Positions 44,701 through 59,135 of a stretch of 64,000 nt of DNA are shown in pieces. Position 1 is the first letter of the stretch. The number at the start of each line of letters is the position of its first letter. Position numbers and translations under genes: made by a program. Under the pieces are notes generated by a model. It was not told the origin of the DNA. It did no database searches and saw only the letters and a list, made by a program, of their open reading frames with translations. Source of the DNA: Glandiceps talaboti (lineage: Eukaryota > Hemichordata > Enteropneusta > Spengelidae); the NCBI RefSeq assembly GCF_964340395.1, contig NC_135566.1, positions 5,157,501 to 5,221,500 on the forward strand, written 5' to 3'.

Positions 44701-47700
44701 AATTGAACAAAAGTTTACGACCATTATAGTGGGCTGAGCAGTCACTGGGCCATCAAAAGTCTGAAAGTTTTGAATGTTTCGCTTTTGAATTTTTTGGAAC
44801 CAAATTAAACTTCAAGAGAACTCATTTACAAAGCACACATCCGCAAAATATCTTTCACCTTTGCCACAACAAAATACACTTCCAGATAATATGTAATGTA
44901 TAGCATAATTGTTTCAAATCTGGTACTTTATTACCATATTCAAGCATTGTAAGACTTTAAATTATGTCTATGGTTTGATATTTTATACCTCTAAATGGCC
45001 TCCTACACTGTCTTTTTTCCACAATTTGAGTTTTCTCCTTCCGATCAGTAGCAATCAAGGTGACAATTATCTTTCTCCCAAAACAAGATGGAAGGTGTCT
45101 GGTGGAGTACCTCACTGTATATGTTAGAGCTAATTAGAGACATCTCCTTATGAATGTGAAATCCACATCCTGTGTAAAGTAATCTCGTTCGGAGTATTAT
45201 TGTAGTTGGTTTTCTATTATGCATCATTATACCATATGATTTTAATATCAGAAGGGGTGGCTAAAATAATGCTTGAGTTTCAATTGGCGGGGCTTAACAT
45301 TTTTTGAGAAGAGAGGGTGCGAGGAACTACACCATTTGTTTAACCACACTAAATTGTGTACATTTCCTAATAGCTATGCAGACAAATTGCATGAGATAGT
45401 ATCAAGATGACTGAATAAGTTCTATCTAAACTCGACCTGAAATATTTTGCTAACGTTATATATAGTTTGTATTATCCTTGTCAAACATTGTGAAAAAATT
45501 AAATCGACCAACCTACCCAATGTGATGGGTTAGGTTACCCGTTGACCAGCATCTTTTTTATTTTTTCTGGCCTTACATATGATATTTAATTTCGTATGCT
45601 AAAATATATATTATGTAAATTGCATACAAATTTATGTAAATTAGCACCTTTCTAAATTTTAAATGTATGATTGCACCAAGACGAAGTGCTGCCCCCCTTG
45701 GAATTTGGTCGGGCTACGGCCCTGTATACCCTGTGATGAATGCATTGATCATAAAGACCATGAAAGCTAACCCTAACCCTAACTTATGTACCATAATACT
45801 AAACTGCTGAATTTCATATTTGAGAGAATTAATGTACATGGCGTGTGCATATGTGGAAATAGGGGTAGGGAGAGAGTGGCACAGGAGGGGTATTCCCCTC
45901 CCGCAGAGTGACAAATTACGTGTAGTGTGGAAAATTTTAAAATGCAAAGATAATTTTATAGTGATCAATATGTCACCTTCTCACGTCACTGCAAAAAGCC
46001 CACACTGGCAAAACCCGTCACCGGTATTAAAATGATATTCATGACAGCGTAACTTCCTCTGTAGAGATGGAAGGTGTGAATGGTTTGTTGGCCACGTTTC
46101 CAGACCGGCAATATTGCGTAGGGAGTGTGGTTGATGATACATTTCATCAAGTCTAAAATTTATAAAACAGCTCCTTTTTAAGTCATGCATGGTAGTAAAG
46201 CTTATTTTCTTCGCAAGGACTTCTGAAACACAATTATACGAGATTACCTTCCGTTCACCCCCAAAATCTCCAAGAGTACGTACAGTGCTTGAAAAACATT
46301 TAACACTTCACTTCACTCCCGGGTTTGTTTCGCGTTCGAATGTTGACAAGAGCGCGAGTTTCAGTCTGCGCCAAAAGTTGCGTCGTTGACGTAATTCGAA
46401 TTTGACACCTCCTACCTTAAACACCAATTGCGTTCTTTTGTGTGAAATGATAAGCTGTGTTGGTGATAGCGAAACAGTCGGGTTAACCCCCAAGCCCGTG
46501 GAGAACTACTAGTAAGTGGGAAAATGTAAACAGTGGAGGGTATTTTATTTTAAAATAAAAACTAAAAACATTTGAAGACTATGAAACTTAAAATGATCTC
46601 CTAATGGCGGACTGATGCCAACCTTTGAATACTAATAATTGATGTCTCTGTATGTATTCTAATGTTGAACGAATTATCCATTTCAAAATGCACCGGTAAA
46701 TAAAGTCAATCTCTATTGTCGACGGTTTGATGAGAAGAAATATGACAAGTTGAAACCTCGACAAAACCATAATACCACTCATCAACTTGCCAACAATAGA
46801 CGGCTCACCACACAAATGCCCTTCGCTCTTGTAAGTGTTTTCAATTCATCCAAAAGTCGAGAAAGGCTAACCAAGTCTATAATGTTGATCTATTATCATA
46901 AATGGTAAAATGCTACCATTAGAACCTACTACATGGTTTATCTCATATATCCTGTCCGACACAACATTAAATGTGAACAGTGCCATATTGAACTTGGCTT
47001 CGACACACGTTTACACTATTACATACGTGTTGATAAAAAACAAACATAGACTTTTTAAAAAAAGAATTCACTGTCCAAACTGAGGAATACATTCAAAGGC
47101 ATATAAATATATGATTACTCGTTCCATATTACTCTACCAGACTATGGCGTGTCATGTAAAAATGAATTCGGTTTTCCAATGTCAGTCAGAGATGCTATTA
47201 AAACCTTCAAGAATGATTATATAGGAGAACAAAGCTCAGCTTACCGGCTCTTTTCGATGGCTTGGAAAGGACAACAGCCACACAGGCTAAAGTTGACAGA
47301 ATTGCTAGTACTCTCATATCAGCTATTGGTTATTACCACTTTACAATGAATCGCCTGAAAGTCTCTTATCAAATTGTGATGACAGAGAGTCACTTTTCGT
47401 TCGTTTAAATACGTTTGCACACGGCCACAAAGTCGAGTAGTTTACGTATCTGGGATTCTTTCTATGCTTAATTTCACTAATACCATGCCACGTACCCTGC
47501 CATCGTATCAACGATTGCGATTCACTTCGTCCCAATTTCAACTCGTCCCAATTCAACTCGCCCCAATTTCAACTCGCCCCATTTTTAACTCGCCCCATTT
47601 TTAACTCGTCCCATTTTCAACTCGCCCCACCAACACTAGTAAACGTTTGTAAATCTAAACGATACATGGACTCGAAGTACGGGGGCCGAAAAAACCACAT

Positions 47701-50700
47701 GATTTTACCTATGTGGCCAGTTGAAGCGTAGCAAATATAACATTTCGTAGCAGAAAGTGATGTGGGTTTTGGCTAAGTGTTGGCAGATCTAGAACTTATA
47801 CTAGCACAACAACTTTCCTCAGTCATGGAATATCACTTTTCACATTAGAACTTAATGTTTACAACCCAAATAAGAAATAATAATGAAAATATAACCAGGG
47901 AGAATATTAGTGACTGACACGTTTACGACTTCCGCGCGTACCGGTTTTGGAGACGTGTCTCCTCTCCCTAGTTAACGCAACTAAGTATTGCAGTATGTGT
48001 TACTTCATTAGTGGAATACGAGATACCACAGACCCTCCAAATTGGACGAGTTGAGTGGGACGATTTGAAATGGGACGAGTTGAAATTGGGACGAAGTGAT
48101 CCGTCACCGTATCGACAATATAAAGATCGTCACATGAATGTTGCATTTTTGCAGGTAGCCACTTCGTTTATGCATATAACCTTTGAACAAGTATAAAATT
48201 AAAATTGACAAGATGTTCACATTTAATAAATTCAATTTTATGGAAATTGCTTTGTGTGTACAAACATGTTCGTCACCAGTTAATGAATCACCCGGAATTG
48301 TAAATCGGTTTTTCATGGAGTGTAGGTGTATTCACCGATTCATAATTTCATAGCTTCCTCACACAATTTCAATAATCCTTATTTGCAGTATGAGTCAATG
48401 AAATGAGTTGAACTGTACACGACTCTTAGCCAATGAGACGAACATAAAGTGTATATATTCTATATCAACTGATCTCCATACTTGTACAAACCATTTGATC
48501 CACTGCGAATGGTTTTACATTATTCAAAGGGAACTCTATTAACTAACATATAATGTCATTCCTGTTCATGCTTGATATGTATGATTTCAATCACCAAACT
48601 TTACACTGAACCATAATACTTAGATAATTCTCTGCTTTCAACCCGAGTTCTCATTTGGTAACTATTAATCTACACAGATGACTCTCCATCGTAAGATTTT
48701 TTATCACCATGTTCATTTTAAAGTTATTTTGAATAACGATAAGGGAAGTGGATTTAGTATGATGGGTTTAATTTGATATCATGTATTCACTTTTTAAACC
48801 AGGACCATAAATTCAACTGAGGTGTGAGATAATTTCAAATATGTTAATTTGAGTACTTGCACAGTTTCATATTCATGATATTCGTTATTTATACATTTAT
48901 CGATGACCTTGGAAAATTGTGCGGCTTTATGAATATTTGTACAGATAACATTTAGACAACACATCACACAAATTTGACATTTGACCTTTCACTGGTATTA
49001 ATCAACTTCTGGCCGAAAAAAAATGAATCATTTATATGTTGACTGAACTAAACTTGATGTTGAAAGGCATCTAAATACGGAAACGTTGTCATTCTATGGA
49101 TCATTGGAGCATTTTTGTAAGACTCTTTTAGAATCACCACTGGTTGTTAAGCAGAAGATCCCCTCAGTAAGTTACCAGGAAACATGAAAACAACCACTCC
49201 AAGGTGAAAAAGCATTGTCTATATGATCTTCTTTCATTTAAAATCGAACTCTGATTGAAAAATAAGTCAAAAATTAACATATCCAAAGAGTCGTGCTTTG
49301 CCATGACCTTATTTCGATTGTTCCACACAAAACTCTGAATACATTGTAATCACAACTTGTGAAAACATGGCATATTTTGTTGTCAATTATGGTAAATTCA
49401 ATATTACACTAAGACAAGAAACTTGTGAAAGCTTGGCATTTAAATTTTCTAATTACTTCTTCCAGCAAATTGCACATTACATCGGTCCGTGACTCTATTG
49501 ACCAGAAATTGTTGTGAAATAATGCCATTTGTCTCATTATTTCCAGTATAGTGAATTTCTGTATTTCTAACCCTAGGGGCAAACGGCATGACCCCGGAAG
49601 TCCTTGCAGTCTACTATGCTCTTGTTTAAAGGAGACTGGATTTTAAAACGACCCTGCACAGTGGTGAAATCCCACGGACCATAAATCGGGGAACAATATT
49701 ATGAAACTGTTTTTCAAACGGAAATGTTGTTGAATAACGCACACAAAAATAGAATTTTACTGTATCTCTGTATTATGACATTTAATAACTCGGTGTTAAT
49801 ATGTTAGCATGACAATATTACACACCGGAATTAGAATCTGATATTAAAAATACTGGCTGTTTTGCAGAATAATGAATATGCAATACAACTGACAAAGCTA
49901 CGCCTACAACCAGTGACTGTTTTGATAATTATAGCCAGAGCAATTGGTGGTTAAGTGTCGCTCAGTATAAATTAAAGTAGAATACTGCGATTACTTTTTG
50001 AAAGTGCAGCAACAAGTCACATCCAAAACATATAAACTCAATTTGTGTCTCTTTGATACAACGTGTGAACGAAACGTTCATTTTAAGAATACGTGTCGAA
50101 TTTTTACCGTATAATTGACAAGGCTTATATAATCTTCCACAACAACTGAATAAGTATGGTGTATCTTTAGAAAACTGGACATACTAAGTGCTTATTATAA
50201 GCTTTAAATAGCTTTGGTACGCATTCGGTATTAAGATGCGGAAGAAAATAGCAATGGAGGTTTGACAAGAAATAAAGAAAATTGTTTAGTTGCCACCAAT
50301 ACATTTCTATCTTTCAAGATTTGAAAATTGTTTGTTTCCCCTTCTGTCTGGGTTAATTTTCAGTTTTATCTTCTTGCTGCGTTTATGTATTCAACTATCG
50401 TACGACTACCTATGACACCACCATAAAATATAGTTTCATACCGCCGTCTGACCTTTGACATATCCTGCATATTTGATGACAGCAAATATCTATAATATCA
50501 AACTAATATTATAATATTATATAACATTGTATAATCAAGAATATAACTTCTTTTTAATTGAAATACACCACTCAAAAACAAACAATTCTTTCCCCACGTG
50601 TTAAAGTGCAATGACTTTGGCATATTCAAAACATCAACGATTTTCTCTTGAGTCAGGCCTTTCTGAATCAAGATAATATTGAATACTGGAAGTCTGAAAT

Positions 50701-52103
50701 AGATGTAAATGGGCCAGTGCATTGACCTTGTGAATTTGAATATGTCATCAAATTCAGCACATGGCAATATTATGGGATGTTAACATCTACATTGCGTCAA
50801 CTCGTACTCATTTTATAAAGTACATCAAATATGTCATTATTCAGAAAGGTTCACCGAATAGCAACCCGTTGCCATGGTGAAAACAGATGATTACATTCAT
50901 AATTAATATGGTCACATGACAATGTCAATTTTCAAACAAAATCAAACAAACTAACAACCAAATAAATGAGCAAATAAATAAGTGAACAACCACGAAAACA
51001 AACTTACAACTTTTCAAATAATTTTGAGGAAGGCAAAAATTGACGTGATTTTCAGGAAACACTAAAACTTGATCCCCCTATTGAGATTTTGACTGTAACA
51101 TTTTAAAAAGTCAAACCATTCATTCCCTATATGGTTTATATTTTGTGAGATATTAAAACATATCTTGAAAAAGATCACCATAATTTGTAGGAGACGTCAC
51201 TAACGGCTTAACAATGTGACATGTCTCATTGAACGTAGTAGAGTTCTGATTCACTGAAGCCTCTTTAACAATCTGATTTTTGTGTCTGCCTATAAAATTT
51301 CAGTCCAACTTCCAGGTATCAATCTCCACAAAAGGCATCATAGATTTATGAGGATAAACAAGACGACACTATGACAACTTATTGCTGACTGGGTGCTTTA
51401 CAATTATAGACACAGCAGCCCTTAGATATAAACACTATAAATAACATATACAGCGTTCAGTTAAAAAGAGCAGGTAGGATTTGATCTTTCACTTCCATTC
51501 TGGTCTTCATGAAAAGCTGCAGGCCATTTTTTTAATTGACTGCTGTTCGGTATTTAGAGTTGAACACAGGATTTCTCAAACTGATCCTCCAGCTTAAATG
51601 ACCAAAGCCAAAATGAACCCCCACCCCATGCATATTTTGATGTATCACTTTACTATATATGTATACTATACATAGTCTTACTATAAGGATGTTTGTTATA
51701 ACACCATGTTAGTAATTGAATAATTTATGAAGAGCATAAATTACTTTTTTGTACAGTTTTTTGTTTTCTCTCTACATGTTTATCTGGAATCTATGGTACC
51801 ATAGACCCTACACTGTTCCATACTTCGTCCTCTTCGCTTGGATCGTACTTGTCATCGTCTTCGTACTTGTGAAAATCACAAGGTAAATAACTAAATCGCT
51901 AGAAACGTCGTTAAATTCGGCTGGCACATCCGCCATTTTTGTTTTGATTACAAGCTTGTGGTCAGTCACGTAAGACGTCAGTGTATTTACATATTCGTTT
52001 ACATAATCGCGTCACGCATTTTGTTAAAGGGATTAATACTGATCGTGGGCAATGACGAAGTTGTGCGTACAAGAATATGGAGAAGCTCTCTAGTGGAGTG
52101 TGC

Positions 52104-52146
<43 letters not shown>

Positions 52147-52155
52147 CAACTAACC

Positions 52156-52226
<71 letters not shown>

Positions 52227-55200
52227 CAACTAACTAACTAACTAACTAACTTATTACTGACGTTGTTTGAAAGAAATGCCGGCAGAGACGCGTCCCTTTC
52301 GTGTAGGGTTTAATTTCCTCAGGGTATCTCAGAACACAGCATAATAAATCAACGGGAGACTCATCCATGTAGTTAATACAATTTGTTCTACTAATTAAAG
52401 TTGGGTTTTAAAAAATTAGCAAATGTTGCTGACAGAAACCAACAAAAAAGGAGATTTTTCTGATAAAGCTACCTCTGGTAAATATACCTATTTTGTATTA
52501 TGAACTGCAATATAACATGATGTAATAAAAATATGGGGACTGAAATACAGCTCTCTGAGCAGTGTATCAATTGTACATTATTTAAAATGTTTTATATGTA
52601 ACTAAAATCACACTTCTTTTATAATTGTATTCAGTACACGTGTTTTTTTTATCTTGAGGATGACTAATTGATTAAAAGACAAATGGCCACTTCAAACTTC
52701 AGTTAAAATTTCAGGTGTTTGCTGATCAATATCTACCCTGTGATGAATTCATTGATCTTAAAGACCATGAAAGCTAACCCTAACCCTAACCCTAACTTAT
52801 TTACCATAATACTAAACTGTTGAATTTCTTATTTGAGAGAATTAATGTACATGGCGTGTGCATATGTGGAAATATGGGTAGGGAGAGAGTGGCACAGGAG
52901 GGGTATTCCCCTCCCGCAGAGTGACAAATAACAGTTCAGCAGTCGTTTCACGGCACCAAAATGACATGTATCTTCATGTTTTTCAAAACGACCCCCTTAG
53001 TTGAAGTAATATTTTCCAAAATGACCCCCTCCACTTAAAGTAGTGATTTTCAAAATGACCCTCTCCACCCACCCCCCCCCCACACACACACAAACAAACA
53101 ACTTTGGGCTGTTCTATTTCTACAGCTGTGTTTTCCAAAGAATAATTAGCATCTGATCACTATATCACATATTCCTGCGCAAATCACTACAGCGTGTGAT
53201 AAACCATTCAAAAGTTAATAACCGAAAATAAGTAGAAAATGATTTATTTCTTTACTTCAATTCTTTATACCTTGAAACAAGTCTTTGGCTTGTTAACACA
53301 ACTTACACACTTTTGTCTATAAAAAGGTATGATGTATCAATTCTAATCTTAATACTTTGACACGATCTCTCTGACTCGGGCATAACTGGTAGTTTGTAAT
53401 CAAATACATCATGATATACATATATTTGTGAATGTTTCATTGAAATAGTGCAGGGTGCTGCGTATACGGATATGGATACGCCCTGCGTGGTTATCGTTTT
53501 GAAGTTTTACACAGATCTACACAGTAACGCTCGGTTTAAACTATCAAGACACGTTTCATTGCTTTTCTGTCCAGATTCTTTTAATAGACGTCTGAGCACT
53601 GTCAATTAAATATGTCCCAACTGAGATAAATAATTATCTATTGTCATTATTGTATTGTATTTTCAGTAGAAAAAAATCGCAAAACAAATATGACCTTGAT
53701 TCCATATATGGGATGTAGAAATCATCCCAGAATCTCTCAATTACGGCTTTCAGTTTGAACCATGTATGATCTTTAACACACTAAAAATGATGGTATGTTC
53801 CTTCTCTGAAGGTCATTTAAACATCCCTGTGAAGGGAGTGACGTCATTAACCTTCCTCTAATGTTGAGGGTAGGTGGGTGTTCCAAATGAATGGACAGAT
53901 GGAAGAGCACCCCAGTTGTCTTTTTAATATTCAATAATGTATCCCCTAATTTTAAATAACCAAGAGAAGATTACAAGTTTCAATACATTGTGATGTCAGT
54001 TTGAAAGGAAATAACTTTGTACACTGTAAAAATTCACCCCAAAGACAATACACAATCTAAGATAAAATATGAAATTTTCATGAGTCACTTCCTGTTCAGA
54101 TGACGTCCGGTCATACAGGTCGCCCTAACTATGCCATCTGTTATTCAGCGACACCTGTTGAAGTAACTGCACAGACACACGTTTCCTTGTCTGTGTTATA
54201 TGTAACGTTTTACAGCGATACCATATACAGAATAGTACTATTACGACTTAACAATGTTCGATCACTTACAATTCTTTGTTTTGTTTCTCATAGACCCAAA
54301 CTTTCAAACAATCATGATGTAGTATAGTCTAGCTGCTGCAATCTGATTAAAATCTGACGTGGTAAAAGCGATAACATGTCTTTATTTACCTCTATTTCCA
54401 TCGTTTTGTGTCGTTTACTTTGTTCTGGGTGATCGCCACCTTCCAACAACTGATCATACGCAAATACTTATCAAAACCAAAAGCTACATCAAAATGTTTT
54501 TACCCCATTTTCAACAGGATACAACGCAAATGAGATAGCAAATAAGTTTTCCGCTGATAACAAGTGAGAAATGCCATAAAATGTATATCTGGTGATGACA
54601 CACTGCAAGATACAAGGAATACCGACTATTTGCGATGTATGAAGAAGTAATGAGCCCACAATCTTTGAGTCACGGCAACATTCTACAATGTTGTATATAA
54701 ACTCAAAGAGGCCGTGTTGGTCTAACTGAGTAGATAAGTACGACTTTGTAGGTATTCGTGACTGGAGAAGCCGGGGATGAAATGGGCAGACCGAATTTTG
54801 GATTTATAGTTGCACCTGGGCCCCGCTGGGGCGTGGGGGTGGACTGCCTCGGTAATCATACATACATACATACATACATACATACATACATACATACATA
54901 CATACATACATACATACATAATGAACGATTTCAGTTATTAGTCTATATAATCTTAAGAATGCATACTTCAAATTGAATATCAAGAAAAAGCATTTTGGTG
55001 TGATAGAAATGCCTTATAATTTCATCTCATCACTAGCGTATTATGTGCACTTCCGGTTGGTGGATTAATATGTAGCGTTATCTCTTTATGTAAAGAGGGT
55101 GGTAGCAAAAGTACGAAAATCAGAGATGAAATCATATGTCACGATCACTATGTAATGGTTAATAATGAATTCGAGTCGGACTATAGTCCAAATATATTAC

Positions 55201-58200
55201 ACCAACCGGCCGGGTTGCTGCACTACAGCTGGACTCGAGTTCATTAAAAGTAGGGGTGCGTTCGATTATGCTTCCCCGGGGAGCCTCAGACCAGTGTAAC
55301 TGACGTCACTTGTGCACCTCGGGTCGTGTGAAAATCTAACGTATTTTATTGCACTTGGGGTACTCCTGGGAGCCTATAATTAAATCCGTGATTCACGATA
55401 AATAATTTGGTCCGTCTTTCCAAAATATTTTAGACAATTTGAAGTGAAAAATTATTGCCTCACAAAATGTGGAAAGATATCCTCAAAATACGGTATAATT
55501 CTTTCGGAATTGATAACAATAACCAATCACATGTCGTCCCCATCTTGAGTCAACTCAGGTCAGGTCAATCCCAAGCTGCGCCTGCTCCATGAGGAGGCCT
55601 GAGGGTCGACTTGGGGCGCCCCGAGTGTGACGTCATGTAGTAATCGAACGCAACTTGGGGCAACTTTAGGTGCTAGGTGCCTCGAGGCACCCTGGGTTGC
55701 ATAATCGAACGCACCCCTGTTTATACCATGTTCACACCAATCATATGTTTACGAACTTTAATATTATTAAAGAAAAACATTTTAACCCAATATAGTTAAA
55801 TGCAGCTGAACAACACCATCAAAAAGACGAATCCTCACACTACTGAACGTGTTCGAAATAGAGCAAACACACCTGTGTGTGGTCACAAATTGGCCAATCA
55901 GGTTTGAGGATGTGTACACAAATTAGAAAGTCATTGCGTGCAACAGACCAGTGATTGGCCAATTTATTTCAACCATCTGGCACTTGTGGAACACGTGTTT
56001 CAATCGCTTTTGTCATTCCTGGATTTGATTTTGATGTGAGAGGACGTCATGCCGTGAGCACTATTTGTTGTGGGACGTTTGTAGATAGTAATCTAGTTTG
56101 GCCTCGCCATGATTTCGGGAACAGACTGGTGAGTAAAATTTAATCCTCATGTATTCTGAATATTTTGTTTTTGTCCACAAGACTTGAAACCAGCTTTGTG
56201 TGCCTCAAAATGTTACGTGATTTCACTGTCACTGTCGCGTCTCTGTAAGTCTGGTTGTTAGCTACAGTATTTTTTTACCCAAAACGTGGTGTAATTACAT
56301 TTCTATTTTCGATTTTTTGATCAGCATAAATTCTTTATGGCTATGATGTAAAGAAGGCGTAGGTATTGTAATCTATTTTTTTGAAGTGACAGTTGTAAAG
56401 TTTGAGACTAGTTACAATAATAGTTGTGTTGGGTTTTGTTCTGAACGTTTTGTTGTTCATGGGTTTGCACTAAAATTAGTTTTGAGAGCAAACCCCGGAA
56501 GAATGAAAAGCACAAAAATTAAAAAGCGAAAATATTGCATCCAACCAGTGCAATATTACACAATGTGATGCAATCGTGTAAATAATATACTTGTGTAACG
56601 TGAAGTGGTGCAAGAGCAATTACATATACAAACGCCCTCACACAGAGACTTCTTGCATGTTCCTGTTTGCTCTAGAATTCTTGTCTCCAGTGTCCACTAT
56701 GGCGGCAGCCTAAACCACAGCTACCATAAATAGTGTTCACGTTAGGCTATCTTGAACCATCCTTTACGGTGGCTAGTTAGTGCCACGGTTTAATTTTAAA
56801 AATCTGAGGTGATTTTTGCATTTCCGACGTTTTCACTTCGTATTTCTCAGTTGATATCAATTTCCAAAATTTTCACTGATGAATTTCTCAATTAATTTTC
56901 ATAAATGAAAAGTTTAATAACATCTTGACAGTAAGAGGTAGGGGAAAGAGATTTAGACTAGGATATGTCTGCCTCTTGTGGGAGTCCTAGGAGGTCTCCG
57001 CTTTAGAAGCTCTGGAGGTTTTTACTCTTAAAGCTAAACTAGGCTTTTAGGGTATTTAGAGCCTTTCAAAAACTTCAAGACAGCACCACCAAGTATCAGA
57101 AATTAAACTATTCTTTACACATACGGTTGAAATGTGTTCTTAAACAGTTACATGACATGATTATAGTAAAGGTCAGCACATATGATGGTTGTATCATTGG
57201 CAGGGGAGAGTTGGAGAGTTTGAGTCATTTAAGCCAAGTTTTAGACTATTCTGGCAATAATTCCACATCTCTAAAAGGCAGTACATTTAAAATTAACGAT
57301 TAATGTTTAAGAAAAGTTTAATACCATTATGACAGTAAAAGATTGGTGCATCTGACTGTTGGTTGACTACATGAGTAACTTTTGGGGTGAGGTAGTCCTA
57401 GCAGGTCTCCCCCTACCAGATCTGAATATGTTTTGGCTCTATTAAGGCAATTTTAGCCGGGTTATTCATAGCCTTTGATTGTAAGATAATATTACACAGC
57501 TTCGAAAAGCTTAAGTTAATTTAAGTTGTAAATGAGTTTTGCAGGCCACATAAAAATTGGCCACGTAGTGTCCGTAATATTGGTATAGTGGCATTGCTGT
57601 TGTAGATATAGTAAACTCACTGGTATGTTAGAGAATAAAGGTCCTCAGTCATACCTACTACATGTATTATGTATAATACAAACTGGAATCTGATGAGATG
57701 TGGTAATTTGCAGTGTCGATAACATGTGACGTCCAAAATAGAAAGCATACAATGCGTATCAATCCCTTCATACTGAAGAGTAGAACAAGTTAGATTAACT
57801 TCTTTAAATTTATAAACTATCTATACCATTACGGAACTTTTGCCCCGAAAGCATATTCGCCATTGATTGTGAAACACCCAAGTATTGACATGACATACGT
57901 TCTGTAACTAGTGTGGTAGGTACTAGTAATACATTTTCAAAACAGGATACCCCCCCCCCCGCCAATTTCGAAAACAGGGTAACCCCTACTAGCCCCCCCC
58001 CCCCCCCAGGCCGAAGAAACTGACCAGTCTCTAAGGACTGTCGTTGTACACTTCTGACATGGGGTATTATATATTAGTTACAGGGCCACACAAACATATC
58101 GAAGTCTACTCACGGTTTAGGTGGAATACAACAATATTAATTATGAGAGAAGGGTTATACTATGGTGTGGTCAATCATAAATCATAACAATGTGTTTCCT

Positions 58201-59086
58201 AGCGATTTTGATTGCATGAAAACCCATATTGTTGTTTGTCAAGTAGCGAAACGTACACGTGTTTGCATGACGTTTGTATGTTACAGTACTGCAATAAAAG
58301 ACCATTAACCTGGAACAGATGTTTCGGAAGTCGTATGGTCTAACACTAATATTACAGTTTTAGTCCGTTGCCACAAAAATGTATAAGTAGAATTATCACT
58401 TTGTAAATGTAGAAATGTTGGAAAAATTTTGGCGCCAGATGATGAAATGTAGCAATGGTGATAAGGGAACATTCAACTTTTACGGCAGGGGATGGGCCAG
58501 TTTTCGTTTGTGTTGTACGGAAATAGACTGAATATACCGTGGGCCCTGCTCTATCGAACCGTAACCAACCATAAAAAAATACAATGGAACCCCCCCCCCC
58601 CCCATCCTTTGGTGACAGAAAAACAAATACACCATTCTGGACGATGGGAATTACTAACAATAGGGGTCTCCGACATTTTTGTATATAAGTTAGACTGCCA
58701 CCAGTCCATTGGGAGATTTATTTTGTCTCATAATCTTCAAATGTTTTGAATTTGTTACTCATTTCAAATTTTTATTTTTCCCAGTTTCTAGTAGTCTCCT
58801 AAGGGCTATATGCGATCTCACCACTGTTTCGCAATCACCCTCGGAACACATTTGTGTTTCACAATATTTATTCAAATAAACAAATGACAAAAAGCCCGTA
58901 GACTTGAGCAAGTCTATATGTTAAAGTATACTAAATAGTGTATACCGTAGACCCTACAATCGAATCGTTTATGTAAAATTCCTTCTACTGTGTTTGCATT
59001 CTGCTAATCGCAACGCTTCATTACAGTAAATAGGTCATTAAAAGTACATTTTGATATGCAACTAACCCCCCTCGAAAAACACTCAC

Positions 59087-59135
<49 letters not shown>

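Noticed and set aside
47149-47349. 66-codon plus-strand frame in the large intron
   Set aside because: Looks protein-like for a short stretch but has no supporting splice sites, homologous motif or partner exon.
50498-50767. 89-codon minus-strand frame
   Set aside because: AT-rich, no splice or start context, and no family pattern I recognise; probably chance.
56696-56712. ATGGCGGCAGCC as a gene start
   Set aside because: Good initiation context, but the frame stops after four codons and there is no donor site in range.
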